Assembly: GCA_905236115.1 (NCBI GenBank)
Contig: CAJOOL010000101.1
Coordinates: 1-19,502 of the forward strand
DNA: 19,502 nt
Direction of reading: 5' to 3'
Origin: an uncultured Endomicrobiia bacterium
GTDB lineage: Bacteria; Elusimicrobiota; Endomicrobiia; Endomicrobiales; Endomicrobiaceae
Below the pieces are notes generated by a model that made no database searches, was not told the origin of the DNA, and saw only the letters and a program-made list of their open reading frames with translations. Positions 5,900 to 12,760 of the stretch are shown here, one piece after another (position 1 is the stretch's first letter; each line of letters begins with the position of its first letter). The position numbers and the translations under genes were made by a program.

Positions 5900-6346
5900 T
5901 TATTCCAATTCCGATATCCAGTTTCCGTGAATATTGCACTGTGCAATAATGGAAATTTTTCTGCCTTTTACATCAAGAGCAATCATTCCCGCAGGTTTAA
6001 GCTCCGGTGTCAATGCTATGCCGCCGACATATTCCTTATCGGCATAAAACATTATATTTGTAATGTAATGTTCCGGAATCATCGGGTGGACAAGCTCGCC
6101 GACTTTAACCTTTATTTTTTCGCACTGACCGTTTGCATCACTGCAGCATTTTGAAACTTCTTTTGTTATCACGGGAAGATGTTTCTTGTGGCTTTCGCCT
6201 GTGGTAACAATATCGTCTTTTGTCTTTAATGCGTCTTCTTTCATATTAAACGCTTTTGAACCTGCACCGCACACGGGACATTTTTCCGGTGCATTTTCTT
6301 TTAAATGAACATAACCGCATACGGAACAAACTAAGGCTTTTTGCAT
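5900..6346 (-). CDS. Superoxide reductase with N-terminal rubredoxin-like domain
   Basis: Reduces superoxide to hydrogen peroxide at a mononuclear iron site. It has 148 aa. The N-terminal zinc/iron knuckle has Cys 7, 10, 23 and 26. The superoxide reductase domain has candidate ligands His 56 (KKHLP), His 87 (VHPM), His 93 (EHYI), Cys 137 and His 140 (CNIHG). The spacings 87/93 and 137/140 are those of known enzymes. The usual Glu two residues before the first His (EKH) is Lys here. A short insert with Cys 67, 68 and 75 lies between the first and second His. AAAGGAG precedes ATG 6346. It is the first gene of the operon, behind a consensus promoter at 6388-6416. Its product is the substrate of the two downstream rubrerythrins. 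Confidence 0.9.
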   Translation of the reverse strand: MQKALVCSVCGYVHLKENAPEKCPVCGAGSKAFNMKEDALKTKDDIVTTGESHKKHLPVITKEVSKCCSDANGQCEKIKVKVGELVHPMIPEHYITNIMFYADKEYVGGIALTPELKPAGMIALDVKGRKISIIAQCNIHGNWISELE

Positions 6347-6387
6347 AAAAATTTCTCCTTTAAAAAAGTTGTAAATATATAGTTAAA

Positions 6388-6416
6388 ATTTTATCTATTT
6401 AAGAGTTCTATGTCAA
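6388..6416 (-). promoter_or_regulatory. Promoter of the oxygen-defence operon
   Basis: On the minus strand: perfect TTGACA (6416-6411), a 17-nt spacer, TAAAAT (6393-6388). It lies 42 nt upstream of the superoxide reductase start. I see no PerR-like palindrome. Confidence 0.8.
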
Positions 6417-6457
6417 CGAATTTATATCAACAAAACATTTTTATATCAAACTAAAAT

Positions 6458-6486
6458 TTGCCAAAAAGGAAATTTTAAGGTATAAT
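6458..6486 (+). promoter_or_regulatory. Promoter of the second RNA/ORF unit
   Basis: TTGCCA (6458-6463), 17 nt, TATAAT (6481-6486). From GGTATAATT onward the sequence follows the promoter and RNA start of the first unit closely, while the -35 region differs. Confidence 0.75.
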
Positions 6487-6492
6487 TTGTTT

Positions 6493-6575
6493 ATAAACTT
6501 AATATTAATGTTTTTGGAATCCGAAAAGGATCTCTTTTGCAAAAGCAAATGGAGCACCAAACCAAAAACAGACGT
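6493..6575 (+). ncRNA. Truncated second copy of the structured RNA (5' part)
   Basis: TATAAACTTAATATTAATG followed by TTTTTGGA matches the first copy (4416-4396, minus strand) with two changes. Two hairpin positions are kept with different stem sequence: ATCC-GAAAA-GGAT, then TTTGC-AAAA-GCAAA, followed by a CCAAA-rich segment resembling CCAAAAGCAG of copy 1. The later hairpins, the pseudoknot partner and the terminator are missing; the sequence passes directly into the LGIDARGNKYF coding part. Confidence 0.55.
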
Positions 6576-6735
6576 ATTAGGAATAGATGCTCGTGGCAAT
6601 AAATATTTTACTAAGTTTCGCGTGGGATATGGTGCTTATGGTAATATAGATCCAAAAATTGCATTTACTGCGGCTGCTTTAAAACCTAAAGATTTACAGA
6701 AATCTGAGGATGAAGCATTACAGGAATTTTTCTAA
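6508..6735 (+). pseudogene. Deleted copy of the LGIDARGNKYF ORF, fused to RNA-derived sequence
   Basis: Open from ATG 6508 (75 codons) or from TTG 6487, but no Shine-Dalgarno precedes either. The first 25 or so codons are translation of the RNA part. From codon 27 the sequence reads LGIDARGNKYF and later FTAAALKPKDL, matching the small ORF at 3833-4117. The end differs (shorter, acidic). It is best explained by an internal deletion that removed the second half of the RNA and the start of the ORF. Whether the fused frame is expressed is unknown. Confidence 0.55.
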
Positions 6736-6787
6736 AAATTTTCTTCTGTTCGTTCCCCGTTTCAACCATTCAACTAACAACAACGGC

Positions 6788-6825
6788 AAGATTGCTTCGT
6801 CGCTATGCTCCTCGCAATGACGTCA
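6788..6825. repeat. Intergenic palindromic repeat of the GCGAGGAGC...GCGACGAAGCAAT type
   Basis: ATTGC (6791-6795) and GCAAT (6814-6818) flank a core containing GTCGC, TATGC and TCCTC. From memory, the complementary form (CGTCATTGCGAGGAGC and so on) is a repeat met in intergenic DNA of many unrelated bacteria; I could not check this. The rest of 6736-6870 shows no gene. Confidence 0.5.
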
Positions 6826-6873
6826 GTGCCTTTGTCGTTTTCAACTCTTCAACTATATTATTTTTTCAAATTA

Positions 6874-6882
6874 TGATAAAAT
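6874..6882 (+). promoter_or_regulatory. Extended -10 promoter of metH, probably leaderless
   Basis: TGATAAAAT (6874-6882) is an extended -10 with no good -35 at the expected place. Initiation 6-9 nt downstream would fall at or next to ATG 6892. No Shine-Dalgarno and no riboswitch-like fold fit in that space. Confidence 0.5.
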
Positions 6883-6891
6883 ATACAAGTT

Positions 6892-9351
6892 ATGAACGCA
6901 AGAGAATTTACAGACCTGCTTAATAAAAAAGTGTTAATTCTTGACGGGGCTACGGGAACGGAACTTCAGAAATATAATTTTCTGCAGGATGTTTCAACGC
7001 CTGAAGAACTTAATATCAAATATCCGGAAAGAATAAGGAAAATTTATTCTTCATATATTGATGCCGGCTCCGATATTATCCTTGCCAACACTTTCGGTGC
7101 AAATAATCTGAAACTGAAACAATACAACCTTGATAATAAAATAAGAGATATTATTTTTGCCGGCGTAAATATTGCAAAAAACGAAGCCGAAAGAACAGGT
7201 GCTTTTGTGGCGGGCGATATTTCTTCGCTTGGCGGTTATCTGTATCCTTTGGGAAATATTTCTTTTGACACGGCTTACGAAACTTTCAAGCAACAGGCGG
7301 AAATTTTAAAAGATTCAAAAGCAGACCTGATTATCATTGAAACCATGACGGAAATTAAAGAATTGAAAGCGGCGGTGCTGGCGGTAAAAGATGTCTGCGG
7401 TGACATTCCCGTGATAACACAAATGACTTTCACAAGCGAGGGGGTTTCCGTTACGGGAACTGATGTTTTAAGTTTTATTGCCATAGCGGAAAGTTTAAGG
7501 GTTACCGCTTTAGGCATGAACTGTTCCGTAGGACCGAAAGACCTTTTGAAACTTGCGGAATTTATGTCAAAAAATACAAATCTGCCTATATCTTTCAAAC
7601 CGAATGCCGGAATGCCTGAGTATATCAACAGACAGACCGTTTTTCCCGGAACGCCGGAAGAATTTCTGAAAATATCTTTACAGGCTTACGATTACGGTAT
7701 CAATATGTTCGGCGGATGCTGCGGAACGACACCCGAATACATAAAACTTTTATCAAAAGAATTAAAAAATAAACCACCCGTTAAAAGAAATTTTATCAAA
7801 CACCACTTATTGTCTTCCAGAACAAGAGCTGTAGATTTGAACACTTTAAAAAGACCGATAAAAATAGGCGAAAGAATCAATCCGACAGGAAGAAAAATTT
7901 TACAGGCGGAACTTTCCCAAAATATTTTCGGACTTGTGAAAAACGAAGCCCGCACGCAGGTGCAAAACGGTGCCGATATTTTGGATGTGAATATGGGGCT
8001 TCCCGGCGGCGACGAAGTAAAACTCATTTCCAATGCCGTAAACGAAATACAGGAAATAGTCAACGTTCCTTTATCTTTGGACTCTTCTTTTGCCGAAGCA
8101 CTTGAGGCGGCATGCAAACATTGTGCAGGCAAACCTCTGATAAATTCCGTCAACGGCGAAACGGAAAAATTATTAAGAATTCTTCCCATAGCCAAAAGAT
8201 ACGGTGCAAGCATTATCGGCCTTACGGTAGACGAAAAAGGCATACCGAAAACTTGGAAAGAAAGAATAAATATAGCAAAAAAAATTTTATATTATGCCGC
8301 AAAAATCGGCGTGAAAAGAACCGAAATTATTTTTGATTATTTAACTCTGTCGGTAAGCTCTTCGCCGGAACAGGTATATGAAACTTTAAGAGCAATAAAA
8401 CAATCAAAAATGCAGTTCTGGGACTGCAAAACAATTCTGGGCGTATCCAATATTTCTTTCGGGCTTCCGTCCAGACAGACGATAAATTCCACATTTTTAA
8501 AAATGGCCGTTGAGGCGGGGCTTGATATGGCGATATGCAACCCGAATGCGGACTGGTCTATAGATGACGAGTATGCAAGAAATTTATTGAACTGCCAAGA
8601 CCCAAACGCAAAAAAATATGTTGAAAAATATTCTTCCGCCGTAAAAAAACAGCCGGCAAAAAATGAAGTGTTGTCGGCAAAAGAAAGATTTTTCAATGCG
8701 ATAATTAACGGCGACAAAGATTATATCAAACCGCTGACAAAGGAAATTCTTGACGAAGGGACAAAACCTTTGGAAATATCCAATGAACTTATTTTAAAAG
8801 CGTTGAATATTGTGGGTGAAAAATTTAATTCCAAAGAATATTTTCTTCCGCAGGTTATAATGTCGGCGGAGGCTTCTCAGGCGGCGTTTGCTTTGCTGAA
8901 ACCTCTGCTGAAAAAAGAAAGTTCCGCTTCGGCAGGTAAAGTGGTAATGGCTACCGTCAAAGGCGATGTTCACGACATAGGCAAAAATATAGTTTGTGCC
9001 GTGCTTGAAAGTTTCGGTTTTGATGTTATAGATTTGGGAAAAAATGTTGACAAGGAAGATATTGTCGCCAAAGCCAAAGAAGTTGATGCGGACATAATAG
9101 GGCTTTCCGCTCTTATGACTACAACCATGGTAGAAATGGAAAATGTCATAAACTTAAAGAAAGCATTAAATATCAATGCCAAGATTATTGTCGGCGGTGC
9201 ACCTTTGACAAAAGATTTTGCCGACAGTATCGGTGCCGACGGTTACGGCAGAGACGCCATTGAAACGGCAAGAATGGCCAAAAAGTTTCTAGAGGAAAAA
9301 AACAAAATATTGAAAGAAACGCTGATTAATCCCGAGCAGAAACAAATTTAA
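6892..9351 (+). CDS. metH: Cobalamin-dependent methionine synthase, lacking the reactivation domain
   Basis: Transfers the methyl group of 5-methyltetrahydrofolate through cobalamin to homocysteine. It has 819 aa, against about 1,200 for the four-domain E. coli enzyme. The homocysteine domain (about 1-290) has the zinc ligands Cys 211, Cys 276 and Cys 277 (MNCSVGP, GGCCGT). The pterin-binding barrel starts near 320 (IGERINPTG). The B12 cap and Rossmann modules (about 630-805) have the cobalt ligand His 694 in DVHDIGK. The C-terminal AdoMet-binding reactivation domain is absent, as in many anaerobes, where a separate protein may supply it. The start is ATG 6892, without a Shine-Dalgarno, directly after a -10 box. 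The last residues (ETLINPEQKQI) are encoded by a 15-nt match to the head of the dispersed repeat. Confidence 0.93.
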   Translation: MNAREFTDLLNKKVLILDGATGTELQKYNFLQDVSTPEELNIKYPERIRKIYSSYIDAGSDIILANTFGANNLKLKQYNLDNKIRDIIFAGVNIAKNEAERTGAFVAGDISSLGGYLYPLGNISFDTAYETFKQQAEILKDSKADLIIIETMTEIKELKAAVLAVKDVCGDIPVITQMTFTSEGVSVTGTDVLSFIAIAESLRVTALGMNCSVGPKDLLKLAEFMSKNTNLPISFKPNAGMPEYINRQTVFPGTPEEFLKISLQAYDYGINMFGGCCGTTPEYIKLLSKELKNKPPVKRNFIKHHLLSSRTRAVDLNTLKRPIKIGERINPTGRKILQAELSQNIFGLVKNEARTQVQNGADILDVNMGLPGGDEVKLISNAVNEIQEIVNVPLSLDSSFAEALEAACKHCAGKPLINSVNGETEKLLRILPIAKRYGASIIGLTVDEKGIPKTWKERINIAKKILYYAAKIGVKRTEIIFDYLTLSVSSSPEQVYETLRAIKQSKMQFWDCKTILGVSNISFGLPSRQTINSTFLKMAVEAGLDMAICNPNADWSIDDEYARNLLNCQDPNAKKYVEKYSSAVKKQPAKNEVLSAKERFFNAIINGDKDYIKPLTKEILDEGTKPLEISNELILKALNIVGEKFNSKEYFLPQVIMSAEASQAAFALLKPLLKKESSASAGKVVMATVKGDVHDIGKNIVCAVLESFGFDVIDLGKNVDKEDIVAKAKEVDADIIGLSALMTTTMVEMENVINLKKALNINAKIIVGGAPLTKDFADSIGADGYGRDAIETARMAKKFLEEKNKILKETLINPEQKQI
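9316..9330 (+). repeat. Repeat head embedded in the metH 3' end
   Basis: GAAACGCTGATTAAT is an exact 15-nt match to the head of the dispersed repeats at 1778-1792 and 19451-19465. It is read in frame as ETLIN, the same frame that stays open through the long repeat at 1-111. Confidence 0.6.
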
Positions 9352-9389
9352 AAAATTATAAATCATCAACTGCAGTTTGTTTTTTATTT

Positions 9390-9408
9390 CCGGAATTTAT
9401 AATTCCGG
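9390..9408 (+). terminator. Hairpin after metH, weak terminator
   Basis: CCGGAATT (9390-9397) and AATTCCGG (9401-9408) form a perfect 8-bp stem with a 3-nt loop, 39 nt after the stop. No T-run follows on the plus strand, so factor-independent termination is doubtful. Confidence 0.4.
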
Positions 9409-9481
9409 CTCTCGTCTATACCTCGTCTACACATCATCTCTGCTTTTCTGAAATATTGCATTTTTTAACACCTGTCTGCTC

Positions 9482-9511
9482 TTGACAAAAACATAAAAAC
9501 TGTGTTATAAT
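9482..9511 (+). promoter_or_regulatory. Promoter of the dnaJ operon
   Basis: Perfect TTGACA (9482-9487), an 18-nt spacer, perfect TATAAT (9506-9511) with TGT upstream. The last base of the -10 is the first base of the CIRCE operator. The leader to ATG 9610 is about 90 nt. Confidence 0.85.
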
Positions 9512-9537
9512 TAGCACTTAAACATAATAAGTGCTAA
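9511..9537 (+). promoter_or_regulatory. CIRCE operator (HrcA binding site)
   Basis: TTAGCACTT, nine nt, AAGTGCTAA: the classical 9-9-9 inverted repeat. It starts at the end of the -10 box, so bound HrcA would block initiation. hrcA itself is not in the window. Confidence 0.95.
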
Positions 9538-9609
9538 CATATTATTTTCTGCAATTTGTTTTCTTTAATGATAATGAAATTTTGTAAAGCAAGTTTTTAA
9601 GAGGATACC

Positions 9610-10734
9610 ATGAAGAAAGATTTTTATGAAGTGTTAGGTGTACCGAAAGGTGCATCGGAAGAAGAAATAAAAAAAGCCTACAGACATTTGGCAATAAAAT
9701 ACCACCCCGACAGAAACCCGGGAAATAAAGAAGCCGAAGAAAAGTTTAAGGAAATAAACGAGGCTTACGACGTGCTGTCCAATCCGCAGAAAAAACAGCA
9801 GTATGACGCTTTCGGCCATGAGGGAATGAACGGTATGGGCGGAGGCTTCGGCAATACGGGCGATATGGGCGACATTTTCAGCAATATGGGCGAAATATTC
9901 GGCGATATTTTCGGCGGAGGAAGAGCAGGCAGAAGCTATCAGAGCAGCCGCAGACAATACAGAAAAGGGGCGGATTTAAGATACGATTTGGAAATTTCCA
10001 TGCTTGACGCAATGACGGGCAAGGAAGTTTCAATAGATATTGCAAGAAGAGATACATGCGAAACCTGCCACGGAACGGGAGCAAAAGCAGGCACTTCCAC
10101 TAAAACATGTCCAACCTGCAGAGGAACCGGACAGATGAGAGTAAGCCAGGGCTTTTTCTCTTTTGCACAAACATGCCCGAGATGTCACGGCGAAGGACAG
10201 ATTATAGAAAGTCCTTGTCCGACATGCAGAGGAACGGGAACGGTAAGAACTTCCAAAACTTTGAAAGTCAGAATACCGCAGGGAGTTAATGACGGCAGCA
10301 CGCTGAGAGTTTCGGGTGCGGGCGATTCCGGACCGCAGGGGGCGGAACCCGGCGATTTATACGTGGTAATTCATTTAAGAAAACAGGACGGTTTTGTAAG
10401 AGACGGCGACGATTTGCATACGGAAATCAAGCTCACTTTTGCACAGGCGGCACTGGGCATAGAATATGATGTTCCCACTTTGGACGGTCATGTAAAAGTA
10501 AAAATTGCACCGGGAACACAGCCGGGAACGATTTTAAGAGTTAAGGAACAGGGCTTTCCGAAACTGGGCAGAAGAATAAAAGGCGATTTATATGTTAAAG
10601 TAAATGTTAATGTTCCAAGAAGTCTTAACGCCGAACAGAAAAAAGCTCTCTTTGAATTTGCCAAGACAATGGGAGAAGTACCCAAAGACGCCGTGCAGAA
10701 AAACGACAGTTTTTTCAAGAAGTTTTTTAATTGA
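9610..10734 (+). CDS. dnaJ: Chaperone protein DnaJ
   Basis: Type I Hsp40 co-chaperone that delivers unfolded clients to DnaK and stimulates its ATPase. It has 374 aa, the usual length. The J domain has the HPD motif at residues 32-34, followed by a Gly/Phe-rich linker. Four CxxCxGxG zinc motifs follow ([32 protein letters not shown]), then the C-terminal client-binding domains. AAGAGG precedes ATG 9610. Expression is under a consensus promoter with CIRCE, so it is heat-inducible via HrcA. Neither grpE nor dnaK is adjacent. The HU gene begins 22 nt after the stop and is probably co-transcribed. Confidence 0.98.
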   Translation: MKKDFYEVLGVPKGASEEEIKKAYRHLAIKYHPDRNPGNKEAEEKFKEINEAYDVLSNPQKKQQYDAFGHEGMNGMGGGFGNTGDMGDIFSNMGEIFGDIFGGGRAGRSYQSSRRQYRKGADLRYDLEISMLDAMTGKEVSIDIARRDTCETCHGTGAKAGTSTKTCPTCRGTGQMRVSQGFFSFAQTCPRCHGEGQIIESPCPTCRGTGTVRTSKTLKVRIPQGVNDGSTLRVSGAGDSGPQGAEPGDLYVVIHLRKQDGFVRDGDDLHTEIKLTFAQAALGIEYDVPTLDGHVKVKIAPGTQPGTILRVKEQGFPKLGRRIKGDLYVKVNVNVPRSLNAEQKKALFEFAKTMGEVPKDAVQKNDSFFKKFFN

Positions 10735-10756
10735 AGAAAAAAAAGAGTAGAAAAAA

Positions 10757-11014
10757 ATGACAAAAAATGATATAATACAGAGCGTTGCAAATTTTATGCC
10801 GTCCAAAAAAGATGCGGCCGAAGTAGTAAACAAGATATTTGAAAATATGCTTACGGCGATAATAAACGGCGAAAAAGTGGTTATTACGGGTTTTGGAAGT
10901 TTTAATTTATTGGTCACTCAGACCAAGAAAGGAAGAAATCCGAAGACCGGCGAAACCATTCTGATAGAACCGAAAAAGAAAATAAAGTTCAGGCAGTCTA
11001 AAGAAATTTTTTAA
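10757..11014 (+). CDS. HU/IHF-family DNA-bending protein
   Basis: An 85-residue histone-like protein of the bacterial nucleoid. It has the family's core FGSF and the DNA-arm signature GRNPKTGE followed by a basic stretch. Length and the neighbouring MerR-type gene plus tRNA-Pro resemble the integration host factor alpha locus of several anaerobes (from memory), but sequence alone does not separate HU from IHF. It lies 22 nt after dnaJ with a purine-rich leader before ATG 10757, so it is likely heat-shock co-transcribed as well as constitutive. Confidence 0.92.
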   Translation: MTKNDIIQSVANFMPSKKDAAEVVNKIFENMLTAIINGEKVVITGFGSFNLLVTQTKKGRNPKTGETILIEPKKKIKFRQSKEIF

Positions 11015-11063
11015 TCCCTGCGGTGCGTGAAAAGAAAATAAAAGAACGGCGTTTGGCGGAAAA

Positions 11064-11417
11064 ATGCTTGAACCGGATAAAAAATATTTAAGTATCAGAG
11101 AAGTTTCCGAAAGAACGGATGTTCCGCCTTATACATTAAGATACTGGGAAAAAGAGTTTATACAGCTTAAGCCCGAACGTCATTCCGGAATGAGAAAATA
11201 TTCCCAAGAAGACGTGTATCTGATAAAAAAGATTAAGACTCTTCTCTATGACGAAAAGTTTACAATAGACGGCGTAAAAAAATATCTTAAAGTTGACAGA
11301 AGAAAAAAAACAAATTCGGACATACTGCACAAAGAACCCGAAATCAGTTTGAGCCGAAAAGATATTTTTGAAATAACGAAAGAAATAGAAGAAGTATTGG
11401 ACTTGTTGGAAAATTAG
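11064..11417 (+). CDS. MerR-type helix-turn-helix regulator
   Basis: 117 aa. The winged helix-turn-helix at about residues 8-75 reads LSIREVSERTDVPPYTLRYWEKEF, characteristic of the MerR superfamily. There is a short C-terminal helix (KEIEEVLDLLEN) in place of a metal or drug sensor domain, so it belongs to the small stand-alone type. Its target is unknown. The start is ATG 11064, after a weak GGCGG-type ribosome site. It sits between the HU gene and tRNA-Pro; its stop codon (TAG, 11415-11417) is one nt from the mature tRNA, so both must lie on one transcript. Confidence 0.88.
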   Translation: MLEPDKKYLSIREVSERTDVPPYTLRYWEKEFIQLKPERHSGMRKYSQEDVYLIKKIKTLLYDEKFTIDGVKKYLKVDRRKKTNSDILHKEPEISLSRKDIFEITKEIEEVLDLLEN

Positions 11418-11418
11418 T

Positions 11419-11492
11419 CGGGGTGTAGCACAGTTGGCTAGTGCGCTCCCTTCGGGTGGGAGAGGTCGCTGGTTCAAATCCGGTCACCCCGA
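11419..11492 (+). tRNA. tRNA-Pro (anticodon CGG)
   Basis: Acceptor CGGGGTG (11419-11425) pairs with CACCCCG (11485-11491), with discriminator A at 11492. The anticodon stem CTCCC/GGGAG carries loop TTCGGGT, anticodon CGG. The T-arm contains GGTTCAAATCC. The C1-G72 pair and A73 fit tRNA-Pro. CCA is not encoded. It begins one nt after the MerR stop codon. Confidence 0.95.
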
Positions 11493-11512
11493 TTTTTGAA
11501 AAAAATCAATCG

Positions 11513-11565
11513 GTTGAATAGTTGAAAAGTTTTTATTCACCTATTCAACTTTTTATTATTTTTAC
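11513..11565 (+). terminator. Intrinsic terminator closing the dnaJ-tRNA unit
   Basis: A perfect 9-bp stem GTTGAATAG (11513-11521) / CTATTCAAC (11541-11549) is followed by a T-rich run from 11550. It overlaps the spurious upstream extension of the next ORF. Confidence 0.8.
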
Positions 11566-11581
11566 TCTTCGCATTAACCAA

Positions 11582-12760
11582 ATGACAAAATATTTGAAAT
11601 CATTTCTAAGCATTTTATTTTTATTCGTTTTCAATTCTTTTGTTTTCGCACAGCATATTTCCGCATCGGATGTAGAGGTTGATATTTTTTCTTCGCCTGC
11701 ACAATTTGCTCAGCAGTCCGACTGGATAAATGCGGATTCCTGTTTTGATTTTGCACAAATGGTAAATATGTCATACACGGATACGAACGCAGATTTTTCA
11801 TCATATCAGGCAAATTTAGATATGGTTGATTATGTTCCCGCTACCGACATATCTTTGATAGAATCCGACAGTCTGAAAGATATTATTTCCGTAAAAAGCG
11901 AAAACGAAGTAAACATTACCGTAAAATACCACGATAAATACGGTCTGGGCGTATCGGCAGGCTATCCGAAACTTTACTACAGGAAACAAAACACGACGGA
12001 TGCTTTTACGCCGGTCTCTTTGGTTTCGGCAGGCGGTAATAAATACGGTGCAGTCATACCGGCGGATTACGGAGCTTATGAATATTATGTTACCGCAGCA
12101 AACGAAATTTATCCCGGGGAATACAGCACGGAAAACAATAAAAAAGTTTTTGTAGTTACGGAGAGACCGTACGATTTTGTAAACTTAAATCCTAATTTGC
12201 AGAATGATAACGCAGCATCAAACGCCGCAGTAAATTTCAGCTGGAATATAAACAAAGGCGTAAATACCGATATTTTAAAAAATACTCTTTTTTTGGGAAA
12301 GTCCGAAAATTCAATGCAGCAGTATGATTTGGGAACACAAACTTCTTTCACGGCACAAAATCTTTCCCCCAGAACCAGATATTACTGGCGTGTGGAAGTG
12401 GAAAATCAATACGGTGCCAAACTTTTATCTCCGCAAACTTTTCAGTTCGTTACTTTAGGCGAGATAACAAAAGCCTATAATGCTCCCAATCCTTTCAACC
12501 CTCAAAAAGGACAGAAAACAAGAATATTTTTTGAAATGGCCGAAAACGGCAAAGCGGATATAGATATTTATTCCGAATACGGGGATAAAATTTTCAACGT
12601 ATCTTTAAACGGTTTAAATGCAGGAAACAACGAATACGCCTACGACGGAAGAGACGATTACAAAAATATTTTGTATAACGGAACTTATCTGTGCGTAATA
12701 AAGAAAAAATATTCAGGCCGCACGAGCACCGAAAAATGCAGACTGTTAATAATAAAATAA
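11582..12760 (+). CDS. Secreted protein with Ig/FnIII-like domains and FlgD-like C-terminal domain
   Basis: 392 aa from ATG 11582. The longer frame from 11522 would run through the terminator hairpin. A Sec signal peptide (about 1-23, cleaved after FVFA) is followed by an acidic N-terminal region. A beta-sandwich follows at roughly 95-190, of the kind seen in surface proteins (KLYYRKQ, then EYYVTAANE). A fibronectin III-like domain spans about 190-292 (SPRTRYYWRVEVENQYG). The C-terminal FlgD-like domain (about 298-392) opens with APNPFNPQKG and ends LLIIK, resembling the C-terminal sorting domains of type IX-exported proteins. No clear Shine-Dalgarno. The next gene overlaps its end by 25 nt, so the two are probably co-expressed. 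Function is unknown beyond being exported or surface-located. Confidence 0.75.
   Translation: MTKYLKSFLSILFLFVFNSFVFAQHISASDVEVDIFSSPAQFAQQSDWINADSCFDFAQMVNMSYTDTNADFSSYQANLDMVDYVPATDISLIESDSLKDIISVKSENEVNITVKYHDKYGLGVSAGYPKLYYRKQNTTDAFTPVSLVSAGGNKYGAVIPADYGAYEYYVTAANEIYPGEYSTENNKKVFVVTERPYDFVNLNPNLQNDNAASNAAVNFSWNINKGVNTDILKNTLFLGKSENSMQQYDLGTQTSFTAQNLSPRTRYYWRVEVENQYGAKLLSPQTFQFVTLGEITKAYNAPNPFNPQKGQKTRIFFEMAENGKADIDIYSEYGDKIFNVSLNGLNAGNNEYAYDGRDDYKNILYNGTYLCVIKKKYSGRTSTEKCRLLIIK

Noticed and set aside
6736..6891. Cobalamin or SAM riboswitch before metH
   Set aside because: No B12-box or SAM-box motifs, and the predicted transcription start leaves no leader.
7692..8243. 183-codon frame antisense to metH
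   Set aside because: The metH pterin domain on the plus strand explains the sequence, and the antisense protein shows no recognisable features.
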